Under the pieces are notes generated by a model. The model was not told where the DNA came from. It saw only the letters and a program-made list of their open reading frames with translations, and did no database searches. A DNA stretch of 48,480 bases from Bradyrhizobium sp. C9 (lineage in GTDB: Bacteria; Pseudomonadota; Alphaproteobacteria; Rhizobiales; Xanthobacteraceae). The stretch covers positions 1-48,480 of the forward strand of contig NZ_NWTG01000040.1 of assembly GCF_002532045.1 (NCBI RefSeq), given 5' to 3'. Both the position numbers and the translations under genes were made by a program. Shown here one piece after another: positions 1-8,539 of the stretch; within the stretch, counting starts at the first letter, position 1; the number at the start of each line of letters is the position of its first letter.

Positions 1-72
1 GGCGACAGATCACGAGCTACAAAAACACGACATCTTCACCCGCTACGGACAGTTGCCGTGTCCGCCGGCAGC

Positions 73-110
73 GCCGGCTACTGTGCATGGGGTTGTTTTC
101 GATATTTTGG
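73..110. repeat. 38-bp dispersed repeat, left copy
   Basis: This 38-bp stretch, containing GCATGGGGTTGTTTTCGATA, is repeated base for base and in the same orientation at 48349-48386. Sequence on either side is only partly similar: both copies are preceded by a GCCGGC-rich stretch and followed by a GC-rich segment. I recognise this motif as a frequent intergenic repeat of Bradyrhizobium genomes; that is recall, not a search. It lies just downstream of the oxd stop codon. Confidence 0.85.
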
Positions 111-134
111 CCGGACGCCCATCAGGAGGCCCCC

Positions 135-1184
135 TCAGGCTGGCGTTGCCTCCACCTGCACCGCGCCCAGCATGCCGGTCCGCTCGTGGCAGCCGAGATA
201 TTCGAAGAACTGCTCATCGGCAGCTGCGACCGTGACCTCGTGATACAGCCTGAGCTTTGCGGCCGGTCCCAGCGTCGACAGATACTTCATCGCCGCGCCG
301 AAGATCCGGACATGGGTCGGATGCGATTCCGCCCAACGCTCCAGCGCCGCGAGGCTCTTCCACCAGCTCTGGCCGTAGGACTTTTCGGTCACCCGTCCCT
401 CCGCGTCGACGACGCGCATGTAGCGGTTGGCGTAGCAGCCGATCGGCACGCCGTCGTCGCGCAGGAAATCCATGCCCTCGCGCAGCACCGGCTCGACATC
501 GTCGAGATACATCTTGCGCTCCGACGCCTCGGTGTCGCTCCAGTCCTGCCCGGAACGGATCAGGCAGAGATTGTCATGCGCGACCACGCGGATGCGCGCG
601 CCGTCGCGGATCACGCGCGGCTCGCCGCCCGGCGTCATCGCGTCGGTCTGCGACAGCGGGATGCGGTCGCGCATACCGCCCCAATAGGCGTGCTCCTGCA
701 CCTCGCCGCTCATGCCGTCGGCAAGCACCGCGACGCCCTCGGGGCGGCCGAGCGACGAGAACAGCGTCTCGTAGCGTTCGACATGCGGCCGCAGCACTTC
801 GATGAAGCGGCCGACACCATCGCTGGCGCCGCTGCCGGTCCAGGCCTCGCGCGCCCCCGCAAACCAGGCGTCGAAACGCCCGGCATCGTCCCAATAGGCG
901 ACCGAGACGACGTTGGCGTAGCCGGCCTGGTCGACATATTGCGCGCGATCCCAATGCGTCGGACCGTTCTCGCCGGCGAAGCGCGTTGCGATCGATGCCA
1001 GTGCCTCGGCCACCGCAGCGGTCGGCTCGCCGCGATATTGCACGCCGAAATAGGCCATGATGACGCGTGCGACCGCGGGCTTGTGGCGCGCGACGAACGA
1101 GGGATAAGGCGGCGCGTAATCGTCGGGTACGCGACGATGACGCGAGCGGGCCGTCTGCAGATGAGATGGAATAGCGGATTCCAT
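135..1184 (-). CDS. oxd: Haem-dependent aldoxime dehydratase
   Basis: The 349-residue protein matches the aldoxime dehydratase (phenylacetaldoxime dehydratase, OxdA/OxdRE-type) family in length and pattern. The enzyme removes water from an aldoxime to give a nitrile, using ferrous haem that binds substrate directly. The C-terminal region carries the family's histidine-rich signature: ESHPTHVRIF (about 286-295) and RLYHEV (H315), which correspond to the regions of the proximal haem ligand and the distal catalytic histidine; exact assignment needs an alignment. No signal peptide is seen, so it is cytoplasmic. It starts 30 bp after the nitrilase stop, with GGAGG 8 bp before its ATG, so the two form one operon in which the nitrilase uses the nitrile made here. 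Confidence 0.9.
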   Translation of the reverse strand: MESAIPSHLQTARSRHRRVPDDYAPPYPSFVARHKPAVARVIMAYFGVQYRGEPTAAVAEALASIATRFAGENGPTHWDRAQYVDQAGYANVVSVAYWDDAGRFDAWFAGAREAWTGSGASDGVGRFIEVLRPHVERYETLFSSLGRPEGVAVLADGMSGEVQEHAYWGGMRDRIPLSQTDAMTPGGEPRVIRDGARIRVVAHDNLCLIRSGQDWSDTEASERKMYLDDVEPVLREGMDFLRDDGVPIGCYANRYMRVVDAEGRVTEKSYGQSWWKSLAALERWAESHPTHVRIFGAAMKYLSTLGPAAKLRLYHEVTVAAADEQFFEYLGCHERTGMLGAVQVEATPA

Positions 1185-1214
1185 GGCAGTCGCCTCCGGT
1201 TGGTTGTCAGGCGC

Positions 1215-2222
1215 TCAGCTCGCGGCCGCGTCGATCTCTTCGATGTCGAGCGGCAGCGCGAAATGCTCGACGCGCTTCGATGGCTTCTTGTTCAGCAGCA
1301 GCCGCGTGACGTCGGGCCGCGAATAATGCCCGGCCGGGTCGGCGGCGTTCTTGGCGATCCCGATCGCGCCGAGATCGATATCGGCGAACAGCAGCCCCTC
1401 CTGATCGGGCGGCAGCTTCTCGGCGATCATGCTGCCGTCCGGCCCATAGATCGCGGCGTGGCCGCCGCCGACATGCAGCAGCGCGTGCTTGTCGTCGCGG
1501 TCGCACATCTCGTCGATCATCGCCTGCGAGACGGTGGCGCAGGGCGCCAGCACGAAGCAGGAGCCTTCGACCGCATAGACCCGCGAGGCCGCGTTGTTGA
1601 CCTCCCAGCCGAGCGCCGGCGCGAACGGATCATACAGCGAGAAGCTCGGCCAGGCCGCGACATGCACCTGCTCGTTCTGGGCGTACATCGCATATTTCGA
1701 CAGCGGTTGCAGATGCTCCCAGCAGCACAGCGCGCCGAGCCGCCCGATGCCGGGGCGGTCATGCACCGCAAGGTCGCTGCCGTCGCCCTCGCCATAGACC
1801 GTGCGCTCGGCATGGGTCGGCCGCAGCTTGCGCCGCTTGGCGATGGTCTCGCCGTCGGGCCCGATCAGCCATTGCGCGAGATAGAGGCTGCCGCCATCGC
1901 GCTCGGACAGGCCGAGCACCGCGGTCATGCCGGCCTTCTTCACCGCGAGCCGCAGCTTCTCGGCCTGCGGACTGTCGTAGCTCAGCGAGTTGTCGAAATA
2001 GCGCTGCACGAAGCCGCGCCCGATCGCCCAGGCCGGCGAGTCCAGCCAGATGTACCAGGGATAGCCGGGGATGAAGGCCTCGGGGAACGCGATCAGTTTG
2101 GCCCCCTTGGCGGCGGCCTCCTCGATCAAGGCAATGCTCTTGGCGATGGAGGCGTCGAGGTCGAGCCAGGCAGGCGCGGCCTGCACCACCGCAACGCGAT
2201 ATTTCGGATGTTCGATGCCCAT
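1215..2222 (-). CDS. nit: Nitrilase (nitrile aminohydrolase)
   Basis: The 335-residue protein is a branch-1 (true nitrilase) member of the carbon-nitrogen hydrolase superfamily. It converts a nitrile plus two waters to the carboxylic acid and ammonia. The catalytic set is visible: E48 in FPEAF, K132 in RRKLRPTHAER with E139, and C167 in CCWEH. It is the first gene of a two-gene operon with the aldoxime dehydratase; GAGGAGGA sits just upstream of the ATG. The AraC gene is divergent across 208 bp. This arrangement is the microbial aldoxime-nitrile pathway. The substrate cannot be read from sequence; aryl-aliphatic aldoximes such as those of phenylacetaldehyde or indole-3-acetaldehyde are plausible by family precedent. 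Confidence 0.93.
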   Translation of the reverse strand: MGIEHPKYRVAVVQAAPAWLDLDASIAKSIALIEEAAAKGAKLIAFPEAFIPGYPWYIWLDSPAWAIGRGFVQRYFDNSLSYDSPQAEKLRLAVKKAGMTAVLGLSERDGGSLYLAQWLIGPDGETIAKRRKLRPTHAERTVYGEGDGSDLAVHDRPGIGRLGALCCWEHLQPLSKYAMYAQNEQVHVAAWPSFSLYDPFAPALGWEVNNAASRVYAVEGSCFVLAPCATVSQAMIDEMCDRDDKHALLHVGGGHAAIYGPDGSMIAEKLPPDQEGLLFADIDLGAIGIAKNAADPAGHYSRPDVTRLLLNKKPSKRVEHFALPLDIEEIDAAAS

Positions 2223-2430
2223 GATGTCCTCCTCGTGGCCGGCGATGGCGGCCGGTTCGTACTTGATCGGGCCCAGTGGCCTCTGACATCATGCTGCCCC
2301 GGGACCGGGAACACCGTTCGACCAGGACGGAAGGAAAATTCGACTGCGGAGGAGATTCCCCCAGCCGTCCCCGGTACGAAGCTTGCTTTGTTTGCGTGGC
2401 CAGCGTTTGCACTCGTGAAGGGAGGAAATC
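2223..2430. promoter_or_regulatory. Divergent nit-oxd / araC control region
   Basis: These 208 bp separate the divergent nitrilase and AraC-family genes and should hold both promoters and the activator site. Both genes have clear ribosome-binding sites at the edges (GAGGAGGA for nit, GGGAGGAAATC for the regulator). I did not find a convincing -35/-10 pair or a clear direct repeat, so only the position supports the call. Confidence 0.45.
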
Positions 2431-3387
2431 ATGCCGGCCCTGTTCACCACGGAAGCCGCGCCCACGCATCGGCGCCTCGCGCTCTGGCGCGACATCGTCT
2501 GCGACGTGTTCGTGCAACTCGACTGCAAGTCAGATCTCGGCACCGCCTTTCACGGCGCCATCACCAGCGCGCAGCTCGGCGCGGTGAAATGCTCCGTCGT
2601 CTCGTCGGGCCGGCAGCGCGTGCTGCGCACGCCGTCGCGGATCGCGCGCACCAGCGAGGATTTTATTTTGTTCGCGCTCGGCCAAAGTGGTACGGGCGGC
2701 GTGGTGCAGGACGGCCGTGAGACCGTGATCCGGCCGGGCGAGTTTGCGTTCTACGACACCACGCGCCCGTATGAGCTGCGCTTCAACGACGACTTCACGC
2801 AGACCATCTTCCAGGTGCCGCGCGCGATGCTGCACCGGCGCTTCGCCGGCACCCAGGGCCTGACGGCGACCACGTTCACATCGGATCGCCCGGTGCAGCG
2901 GCTCGCCTGGCAGTTCATCAGCGGGCTTTCGGAGATCGCCGACAAGCTCGATCCTGATAATGCGATCCGCCTCGCCGACCAGGCCGCCGATCTGCTCGCG
3001 ATGGCGATCAGCGAGCGGCTCGGCGGCGCGACGCTACCGGCCTCGACGCACCGCTCCGCCCTGCTCTACCGGCTGAAGGCGCATGTGCTCGCGCATCTGC
3101 CGAACCCCGAGCTCAGTCTCACCGAAACCGCCGCGGCGCTCGGCATCTCGCCGCGCTACGTCAACAGCCTGCTGGCCGACGAGGACACTTCATTCCAGCG
3201 CTTCGTGCTGGCGCAACGGCTGGAGCGCTGCAAGCGCGATCTCGCCTCGCCCGCGCACGCGCATCGCCATATCGGCGAGATTGCTTTCGCCTGGGGCTTT
3301 AACGATCTCTCGCATTTCGGCCGCGTGTTCCGCGACCATTACGGCCTGTCGCCGCGCGATTGGCGGCACAGCCGGGTGCCGAACTGA
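2431..3387 (+). CDS. AraC-family transcriptional regulator of the nitrilase operon
   Basis: The 318-residue protein has an N-terminal effector-sensing half resembling the AraC-binding-like domain found in FeaR/NitR-type activators (about 1-190). The C-terminal AraC helix-turn-helix pair covers about 213-318, with LTETAAALGISPRYVNSLL as the first HTH and IGEIAFAWGFNDLSHFGRVF as the typical second. The ATG has an excellent GGGAGGAAATC ribosome-binding site. It is divergent from nit-oxd, as NitR/OxdR-type activators are in other aldoxime-nitrile clusters, so it probably activates that operon in response to an aldoxime, nitrile or derived acid. The effector is inferred, not visible. Confidence 0.88.
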   Translation: MPALFTTEAAPTHRRLALWRDIVCDVFVQLDCKSDLGTAFHGAITSAQLGAVKCSVVSSGRQRVLRTPSRIARTSEDFILFALGQSGTGGVVQDGRETVIRPGEFAFYDTTRPYELRFNDDFTQTIFQVPRAMLHRRFAGTQGLTATTFTSDRPVQRLAWQFISGLSEIADKLDPDNAIRLADQAADLLAMAISERLGGATLPASTHRSALLYRLKAHVLAHLPNPELSLTETAAALGISPRYVNSLLADEDTSFQRFVLAQRLERCKRDLASPAHAHRHIGEIAFAWGFNDLSHFGRVFRDHYGLSPRDWRHSRVPN

Positions 3388-3460
3388 CTTCTCGGGTCGT
3401 TTGCGGCGCAAAATAGCCGGGAATCCCGACCTTCACAGATGCAAACAATTTACACTAACT

Positions 3461-3477
3461 CCAACGGGTTCCGTTGG
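3461..3477. terminator. Small perfect hairpin between araC and the PilZ gene
   Basis: CCAACGG-GTT-CCGTTGG is a perfect 7-bp stem with a 3-base loop, 74 bp after the AraC stop. The following bases are mixed and not T-rich (TACCCTTCTTTTC), so it may be a weak terminator or an mRNA structure ahead of the PilZ gene. Confidence 0.35.
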
Positions 3478-3538
3478 TACCCTTCTTTTCGCGGGTCCGG
3501 ACCGGTACAGTCCTGCCGTTGATTTAGGAGGATTTCCC

Positions 3539-3892
3539 ATGCAGGACCGGCGCCAGAGCCCACGTGACAAGGTGTTTTACGGTGCGGTTGCGGAGATCAA
3601 TGAGCGCGGCTCGACGATGGATTGCGTCGTCCGCAACATCAGTGAAGGCGGCGCCTGCGTCGAATTTGGCGACGCTACGCGACTGCCCGAAGAGATGAAT
3701 CTCAGCGTCGCGCGCAAGGGCCGCTCGTTCCTGGCGCGCATGATCTGGCGCCAGGCCAACAAGGTCGGCCTCGCCTTCCGGATCATGACCTCGGACACCC
3801 CGGTCAGCGATCTCGACGAGCGGGTCCGCCGCAGCGAGATCAAGAAACGGCAGCTGCAACGACGGATCAAGGAACTGCTCGGCCAGGGCTGA
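3539..3892 (+). CDS. PilZ-domain protein
   Basis: The 117-residue protein consists almost wholly of one PilZ domain. Its N-terminal MQDRRQSPRDKV supplies the RxxxR-type element (RRQSPR), and RNISEGGACVEF (about 32-43) is the (D/N)xSxxG element; together these bind cyclic di-GMP in PilZ receptors. The second element has N in place of the canonical D, so binding needs testing. The last 25 residues are charged and predicted helical. The ATG was chosen because TTAGGAGGATTTCCC precedes it; the frame stays open far upstream but overlaps the AraC gene. Such small PilZ proteins are abundant in Bradyrhizobium and usually of unknown output. Confidence 0.85.
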   Translation: MQDRRQSPRDKVFYGAVAEINERGSTMDCVVRNISEGGACVEFGDATRLPEEMNLSVARKGRSFLARMIWRQANKVGLAFRIMTSDTPVSDLDERVRRSEIKKRQLQRRIKELLGQG

Positions 3893-3909
3893 GCGTCCCT
3901 CGCAGCTCC

Positions 3910-3934
3910 CCGGCCGCGTTTCGATCGCGGCCGG
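3910..3934. terminator. Hairpin after the PilZ gene
   Basis: CCGGCCGCG - TTTCGAT - CGCGGCCGG forms a perfect 9-bp GC stem 17 bp after the PilZ stop codon. There is no long T run after it, so termination strength is uncertain, but the position fits a terminator. Confidence 0.55.
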
Positions 3935-4021
3935 CATCTGTCATTTCGGGGGTTGCAAAGGCCAGGTTAATCCAGCATCCGGTAAGCCCGCCAATGCTGG
4001 AACCGAGAGCCATTTCACGAC

Positions 4022-5443
4022 ATGTCGTCCGCGATCATCGAGCATCCCGACGGGCTGCCGCAGCCGCAGCGCAATTGGGCCATTCTCACGATCGCGCTCG
4101 GCCTCGTGATGGCCGTCGTCGACGGCTCGATCGCCAACGTCGCGCTCCCGACCATCGCGCGGGATCTTGACGCCAGCCCCGCCTTCTCGATCTGGATCGT
4201 CAACGGCTATCAGCTCGCAATCACGATCTCGCTGCTGCCGCTGGCCTCGCTCGGTGAGATCATCGGCTATCGCCGCGTCTATCTGGCGGGGCTGTTGCTG
4301 TTCACGCTGGCGTCGCTGTTCTGCGCGCTGTCGCATACGCTGCCGCTGCTGACGGTCGCCCGTATCCTGCAGGGGTTCGGCGCCGCCGGCATCCTCAGCG
4401 TCAACACGGCGCTGGTCCGCTTCATCTACCCGCATTCGCAGCTCGGCCGCGGCATCGGCGTCAACGCGCTGGTGGTCGCCATCTCAGCCGCGGTCGGCCC
4501 GACCATCGCCTCGTTCATCCTGGCGGTCGGGACCTGGCCATATCTGTTCGCCATCAACGTCCCGCTCGGCATCGTCACACTGGCACTGGGCTGGCGCTTC
4601 CTGCCGCATACCCGCCCCGCGGTTCACGCTTTCGACTGGCAGAGCGCTGCCATGAGCGCCATCGCGTTCGGGTTTGGCATCAGCGCGATCGACAGCGCCG
4701 GCCATGGCGAGGCGCTGTATCTCTGCGCATTGGAGTTCGCGATTGCCGCGGTCGCATCCCATCTGCTGTACCGTCGACAACAGCATCTGCCCTCGCCGCT
4801 GCTACCGGTCGACCTGTTGCGGATCCCGATCTTCGCGCTGTCGATCGGCACCTCGATTGCCTCGTTCTGCGGCCAGATGCTGGCCTTCGTCGCGATGCCG
4901 TTCTATCTTGAGAACCACTTCGGATATTCGGCGGTGCAGATCGGCCTGCTGATCACGCCGTGGCCGATCGCGGTCGCATTCGCCGCCCCGCTCGCCGGCT
5001 GGCTGGTCGAGCGTTATCCCGCCGGCCTGCTCGGCGGCATCGGCCTGCTGATTTTCGCGACCGGACTGGGCTCGTTGGCGCTGATGCCGGCCAACGCTGC
5101 GCCGATCGACGTGATCTGGCGCATGGCGCTGGCCGGCGCCGGCTTCGGCCTGTTCCAGACCCCGAACAACCGCACCATGATCGCCGCCGCCCCGCGCGAG
5201 CGCTCAGGCGGCGCCAGCGGCATGCTGGGGACCGCGCGCCTGCTCGGACAAACCGTCGGCGCGGCTTTGGTGGCGATGCTGCTGGCGCGCTATCCGGCCG
5301 ACGGCACCCGGATCTCGCTGATGGTCGGCGTCGGCTTTGCGATGGTGGGCGCTGTGCTCAGCACGCTGCGGCTGTCCTCGGCCGGCAGCCGCGGTGCCGA
5401 CCAGGTGCGGGTCCACGAGGGCCAGCGGCTGAAAGGCGAGTGA
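4022..5443 (+). CDS. MFS multidrug exporter, DHA2 (EmrB/QacA-like) type
   Basis: The 473-residue inner-membrane protein shows about 14 hydrophobic spans, as expected for the DHA2 drug:H+ antiporter family. The first helix carries LVMAVVDGSIANVALPTI, the family D1 motif. GEIIGYRRVYLAG is the loop-2 motif A (G...D/G R+), and AISAAVGPTIASFI is the antiporter motif C region. The substrate is not deducible. The ATG has only a weak ribosome-binding site. The gene stands alone between two terminator-like hairpins. It lacks an adjacent EmrA-type membrane-fusion partner, which argues for simple inner-membrane export. Confidence 0.85.
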   Translation: MSSAIIEHPDGLPQPQRNWAILTIALGLVMAVVDGSIANVALPTIARDLDASPAFSIWIVNGYQLAITISLLPLASLGEIIGYRRVYLAGLLLFTLASLFCALSHTLPLLTVARILQGFGAAGILSVNTALVRFIYPHSQLGRGIGVNALVVAISAAVGPTIASFILAVGTWPYLFAINVPLGIVTLALGWRFLPHTRPAVHAFDWQSAAMSAIAFGFGISAIDSAGHGEALYLCALEFAIAAVASHLLYRRQQHLPSPLLPVDLLRIPIFALSIGTSIASFCGQMLAFVAMPFYLENHFGYSAVQIGLLITPWPIAVAFAAPLAGWLVERYPAGLLGGIGLLIFATGLGSLALMPANAAPIDVIWRMALAGAGFGLFQTPNNRTMIAAAPRERSGGASGMLGTARLLGQTVGAALVAMLLARYPADGTRISLMVGVGFAMVGAVLSTLRLSSAGSRGADQVRVHEGQRLKGE

Positions 5444-5488
5444 AACTGCGCGCACACGACGCGCGACTCCATCGACGCCAAACAAACA

Positions 5489-5516
5489 AAAAGGCCGGCT
5501 GTTCAGCCGGCCTTTT
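5489..5516. terminator. Bidirectional terminator between the MFS gene and clpA
   Basis: AAAAGGCCGGCT - GTTC - AGCCGGCCTTTT is a perfect 12-bp stem with A and T tracts at the two sides, so it can act as an intrinsic terminator on both strands. It lies between two convergent genes, 45 bp after the MFS stop and 22 bp after the clpA stop. Confidence 0.92.
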
Positions 5517-5538
5517 CATTTGATTGTTCGCTTGCGCC

Positions 5539-7947
5539 TCAGGCCTTGACCATCGGCCCCTTCGAAGCCGGCCCCTTGGTGCCGCCTCCGCCGCCGTTGT
5601 TCGGGCCGCCCTTCGGGGGCTTGCGCTTGCGCGGCGGCAGGTTCTCGGGCTTCGGGGTGACCGGGCCCTCGACATATTCGAAGCCGATCTTGTCCTTGGC
5701 GGTCGCCTCGTCCTTGACCAGCACGACGCGGACGTGTCCGCCGCCCTTGAGGTGGCCGAACAGCACTTCATCCGCGAGCGGCTTCTTGATGTGCTCCTGG
5801 ATGATGCGCGCCATCGGACGCGCGCCCATCTGTTCGTCATAGCCGTGCTCGATCAGCCAGGCCTTGGCGGGCTCGGACAGCTCGATCGTGACATCGCGGT
5901 CGGCGAGTTGCGCCTCGAGCTGCAGCACGAACTTCTCGACCACCATGCCGATCACTTCGGCATTGAGGTGCGCGAAGGAGACGATCGCATCCAGCCGGTT
6001 GCGGAACTCCGGCGCGAACTGCCGGTTGATCGCCTCGTGGTCGTCGCCTTCCCGCTTCGAGCGGGTGAAGCCGAAGGCCTGCCGCGCAAGATCGGCCGCG
6101 CCCGCATTCGTGGTCATGATCAGGATCACGTTGCGGAAGTTGACCTGCTTGCCGTTGTGGTCGGTGAGCCGGCCATGGTCCATGATCTGCAGCAGCACGT
6201 TGTACAGGTCCGGATGCGCCTTCTCGATTTCGTCGAGCAGCACCACGCAATGCGGATGCTGGTCCACGCCATCAGTGAGCAGCCCGCCCTGGTCGAAGCC
6301 GACATAGCCGGGAGGCGCGCCGATCAGGCGCGACACGGTGTGCCGCTCCATGTATTCGGACATGTCGAAGCGCAGCAGCTCGACACCGAGCGACGCCGCG
6401 AGCTGCTTGGCCACCTCGGTCTTGCCGACGCCGGTCGGCCCCGAGAACAGATAGCTGCCGATCGGCTTCTCCGGCTCGCGCAAGCCGGCACGCGCCAGCT
6501 TGATCGACGCCGCCAGCGACTCGATCGCCTTGTCCTGGCCGAACACCGTGCGCTTCAGGGTCTGCTCGAGATGCTTCAGCACTTCGGCATCGTCCTTGGA
6601 CACGCTCTTCGGCGGAATCCGCGCCATGGTCGCGATCGTGGTCTCGATCTCCTTGATGCCGATCGTCTTCTTGCGCTTGCTCTCGGCGACCAGCATCTGC
6701 GCCGCGCCGGACTCGTCGATCACGTCGATCGCCTTGTCGGGCAGCTTGCGGTCGTGGATGTAGCGCGACGACAGCTGCACCGCCGCCTCGATCGCTTCAT
6801 TGGTGTATTTCAGCCGATGGTAATCCTCGAAATAGGGCTTGAGGCCTTTGAGGATCGCGATCGCGTCTTCCACCGTCGGCTCGTTGACGTCGATCTTCTG
6901 GAAGCGCCGCACCAGCGCGCGGTCCTTCTCGAAGTGCTGACGGTATTCCTTGTAGGTGGTCGAGCCCATGCAGCGGATCGTGCCCGAGGCGAGCGCAGGC
7001 TTCAGCAGATTGGACGCATCCATCGCGCCGCCGGAAGTGGCGCCGGCGCCGATCACGGTGTGGATCTCGTCGATGAACAGGATGGCGTTCGGATGCGCCT
7101 CCAGCTCCTTCAGGACCTGCTTGAGCCGCTCCTCGAAATCGCCGCGATAGCGGGTGCCCGCAAGCAGCGTGCCCATGTCGAGCGAGAACACGGTCGCGGC
7201 CGCCAGCACTTCCGGCACGTCGCTGTCGACGATGCGCTTGGCGAGGCCTTCGGCGATCGCGGTCTTGCCGACGCCGGCTTCGCCGACGAACAGCGGGTTG
7301 TTCTTCTGGCGGCGGCACAGCACCTGGATCGCACGGTTGATCTCGGCATTGCGGCCGATCACCGGATCGATCTTGCCGTCGCGCGCCTTCTTGTTGAGGT
7401 TGACGCAATAGGTATCGAGCGCCTCGCCCTTCTTCTTGGCGTCCTCGTTGCCCTTGGTCTCGGTTTCCTCGTCGACGCCGCGCACCGGCCGCGCCTCGGA
7501 CACACCGGGCCGCTTGGCGATGCCGTGGCTGATGTAGTTGACGGCATCGTAGCGCGTCATGTCCTGCTCCTGCAGGAAATACGCGGCGTGGCTCTCGCGC
7601 TCGGCGAAGATCGCGATCAGGACGTTGGCGCCGGTCACTTCCTCACGACCGGACGACTGGACGTGAATCACCGCGCGCTGGATCACGCGCTGGAACCCGG
7701 CGGTCGGCTTCGCGTCGTCGGCGCCGTCAGTCACCAGGTTTTCGAATTCGGTCTCGAGATAATTGACGAGGCTGGTCCTCAGCTTGTCGAGATCGACGCT
7801 GCAGGCCCGCATCACCGCCGCCGCATCCGAGTCATCGATCAGCGACAGCAGAAGGTGTTCGAGCGTCGCGTATTGATGGTGACGCTCGTTCGCGATCGCC
7901 AATGCACGATGCAAGGATTGTTCTAGGCTTTGGGAAAAAGTAGGCAT
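5539..7947 (-). CDS. clpA: ATP-dependent Clp protease ATP-binding subunit ClpA
   Basis: The 802-residue AAA+ unfoldase partners ClpP and feeds it unfolded substrates in the cytoplasm. The Clp N-domain covers about 1-145. The first AAA+ module has Walker A GEAGVGKTA and Walker B ILFIDEIH; the second has Walker A GPTGVGKTE and Walker B CVVLLDEIEKAH. An AFGFTRSK segment lies where the ClpP-docking loop of ClpA (IGL/F type) sits. After the conserved C-domain there is an unusual low-complexity Lys/Pro/Gly tail of about 35 residues. AGAGGACGCGA precedes the ATG. The clpS adaptor gene is next upstream on the same strand, the usual arrangement, with a 259-bp gap that could hold an internal clpA promoter. 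Confidence 0.97.
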   Translation of the reverse strand: MPTFSQSLEQSLHRALAIANERHHQYATLEHLLLSLIDDSDAAAVMRACSVDLDKLRTSLVNYLETEFENLVTDGADDAKPTAGFQRVIQRAVIHVQSSGREEVTGANVLIAIFAERESHAAYFLQEQDMTRYDAVNYISHGIAKRPGVSEARPVRGVDEETETKGNEDAKKKGEALDTYCVNLNKKARDGKIDPVIGRNAEINRAIQVLCRRQKNNPLFVGEAGVGKTAIAEGLAKRIVDSDVPEVLAAATVFSLDMGTLLAGTRYRGDFEERLKQVLKELEAHPNAILFIDEIHTVIGAGATSGGAMDASNLLKPALASGTIRCMGSTTYKEYRQHFEKDRALVRRFQKIDVNEPTVEDAIAILKGLKPYFEDYHRLKYTNEAIEAAVQLSSRYIHDRKLPDKAIDVIDESGAAQMLVAESKRKKTIGIKEIETTIATMARIPPKSVSKDDAEVLKHLEQTLKRTVFGQDKAIESLAASIKLARAGLREPEKPIGSYLFSGPTGVGKTEVAKQLAASLGVELLRFDMSEYMERHTVSRLIGAPPGYVGFDQGGLLTDGVDQHPHCVVLLDEIEKAHPDLYNVLLQIMDHGRLTDHNGKQVNFRNVILIMTTNAGAADLARQAFGFTRSKREGDDHEAINRQFAPEFRNRLDAIVSFAHLNAEVIGMVVEKFVLQLEAQLADRDVTIELSEPAKAWLIEHGYDEQMGARPMARIIQEHIKKPLADEVLFGHLKGGGHVRVVLVKDEATAKDKIGFEYVEGPVTPKPENLPPRKRKPPKGGPNNGGGGGTKGPASKGPMVKA

Positions 7948-8206
7948 TCGCGTCCTCTATGGCCCCCGGCCATCATGATCGCCATTACCGGGTCAGGCAA
8001 TAACAACCTTCGTGATCGCCATTGATATAGTTACGACGGATCGTGGCGAAAGACCGGTCCCGCGATGATGGTTTTCTTCTAAATTCGGGGCACCGGAACG
8101 TCGTCCGGGGGCGCCCCGTGATCATACGGGAACGCCGTTCACCGCCGCCAGAAACACGATGCAAGACCCGTTCCGCGTCCCGCGGCAGGTCAATCGTTCC
8201 CGCGAA
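7948..8206. other. clpS-clpA intergenic region
   Basis: This 259-bp gap separates clpS from clpA on the minus strand. It is long enough for a separate clpA promoter, but I could not identify a convincing one. No protein or RNA gene is supported in it. Confidence 0.4.
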
Positions 8207-8539
8207 CTATTTCTTTTCCATCACACATTGCAGTGGATGCTGATGCTTGCGCGCGAAGTCCATGACTTGTGTCACCTTGGTCTCCGCGATCTCATAGGTG
8301 AACACGCCGCACTCACCGATCCCGTGATGGTGGACATGCAGCATGATCTTGGTCGCCGCCTCGGCGTCCTTGTTGAAGAATCGTTCCAGCACGTGAACCA
8401 CGAACTCCATCGGCGTGTAGTCGTCGTTCAGGATCAGGACACGATACAGGTTCGGCCGCTTGGTCTTGGGCTTGACCTTGGTGATGACCGAGGTCGACGG
8501 GCCGCTGCCCGTTCCATTGCGGTTGTCGTCATTGCTCAT
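8207..8539 (-). CDS. clpS: ClpS adaptor for ClpA
   Basis: ClpS binds N-degron substrates and delivers them to the N-domain of ClpA. The core from about residue 30 contains YRVLILNDDYTPMEFVVHVL, the signature of the family with the substrate-pocket NDDYTPMEF element, and ends with the conserved H-P-L-Q-C region. I start at 8539 (110 residues), where the variable N-terminal tail MSNDDN begins. In-frame ATGs at 8572 and 8620 would add up to 27 residues, and none of the three has a strong ribosome-binding site. Presence of the adaptor next to clpA indicates an N-end-rule pathway typical of alphaproteobacteria. Confidence 0.93.
   Translation of the reverse strand: MSNDDNRNGTGSGPSTSVITKVKPKTKRPNLYRVLILNDDYTPMEFVVHVLERFFNKDAEAATKIMLHVHHHGIGECGVFTYEIAETKVTQVMDFARKHQHPLQCVMEKK

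Noticed and set aside
87..2720. Very long plus-strand reading frame opposite the nitrilase and aldoxime dehydratase genes
   Set aside because: It is antisense to two recognised enzymes, has an Arg/His/Ala/Asp-rich composition typical of high-GC shadow frames and no ribosome-binding site.
5524..7926. An 800-codon plus-strand reading frame opposite clpA
   Set aside because: It mirrors the codon-position bias of clpA on the other strand and has no family resemblance.
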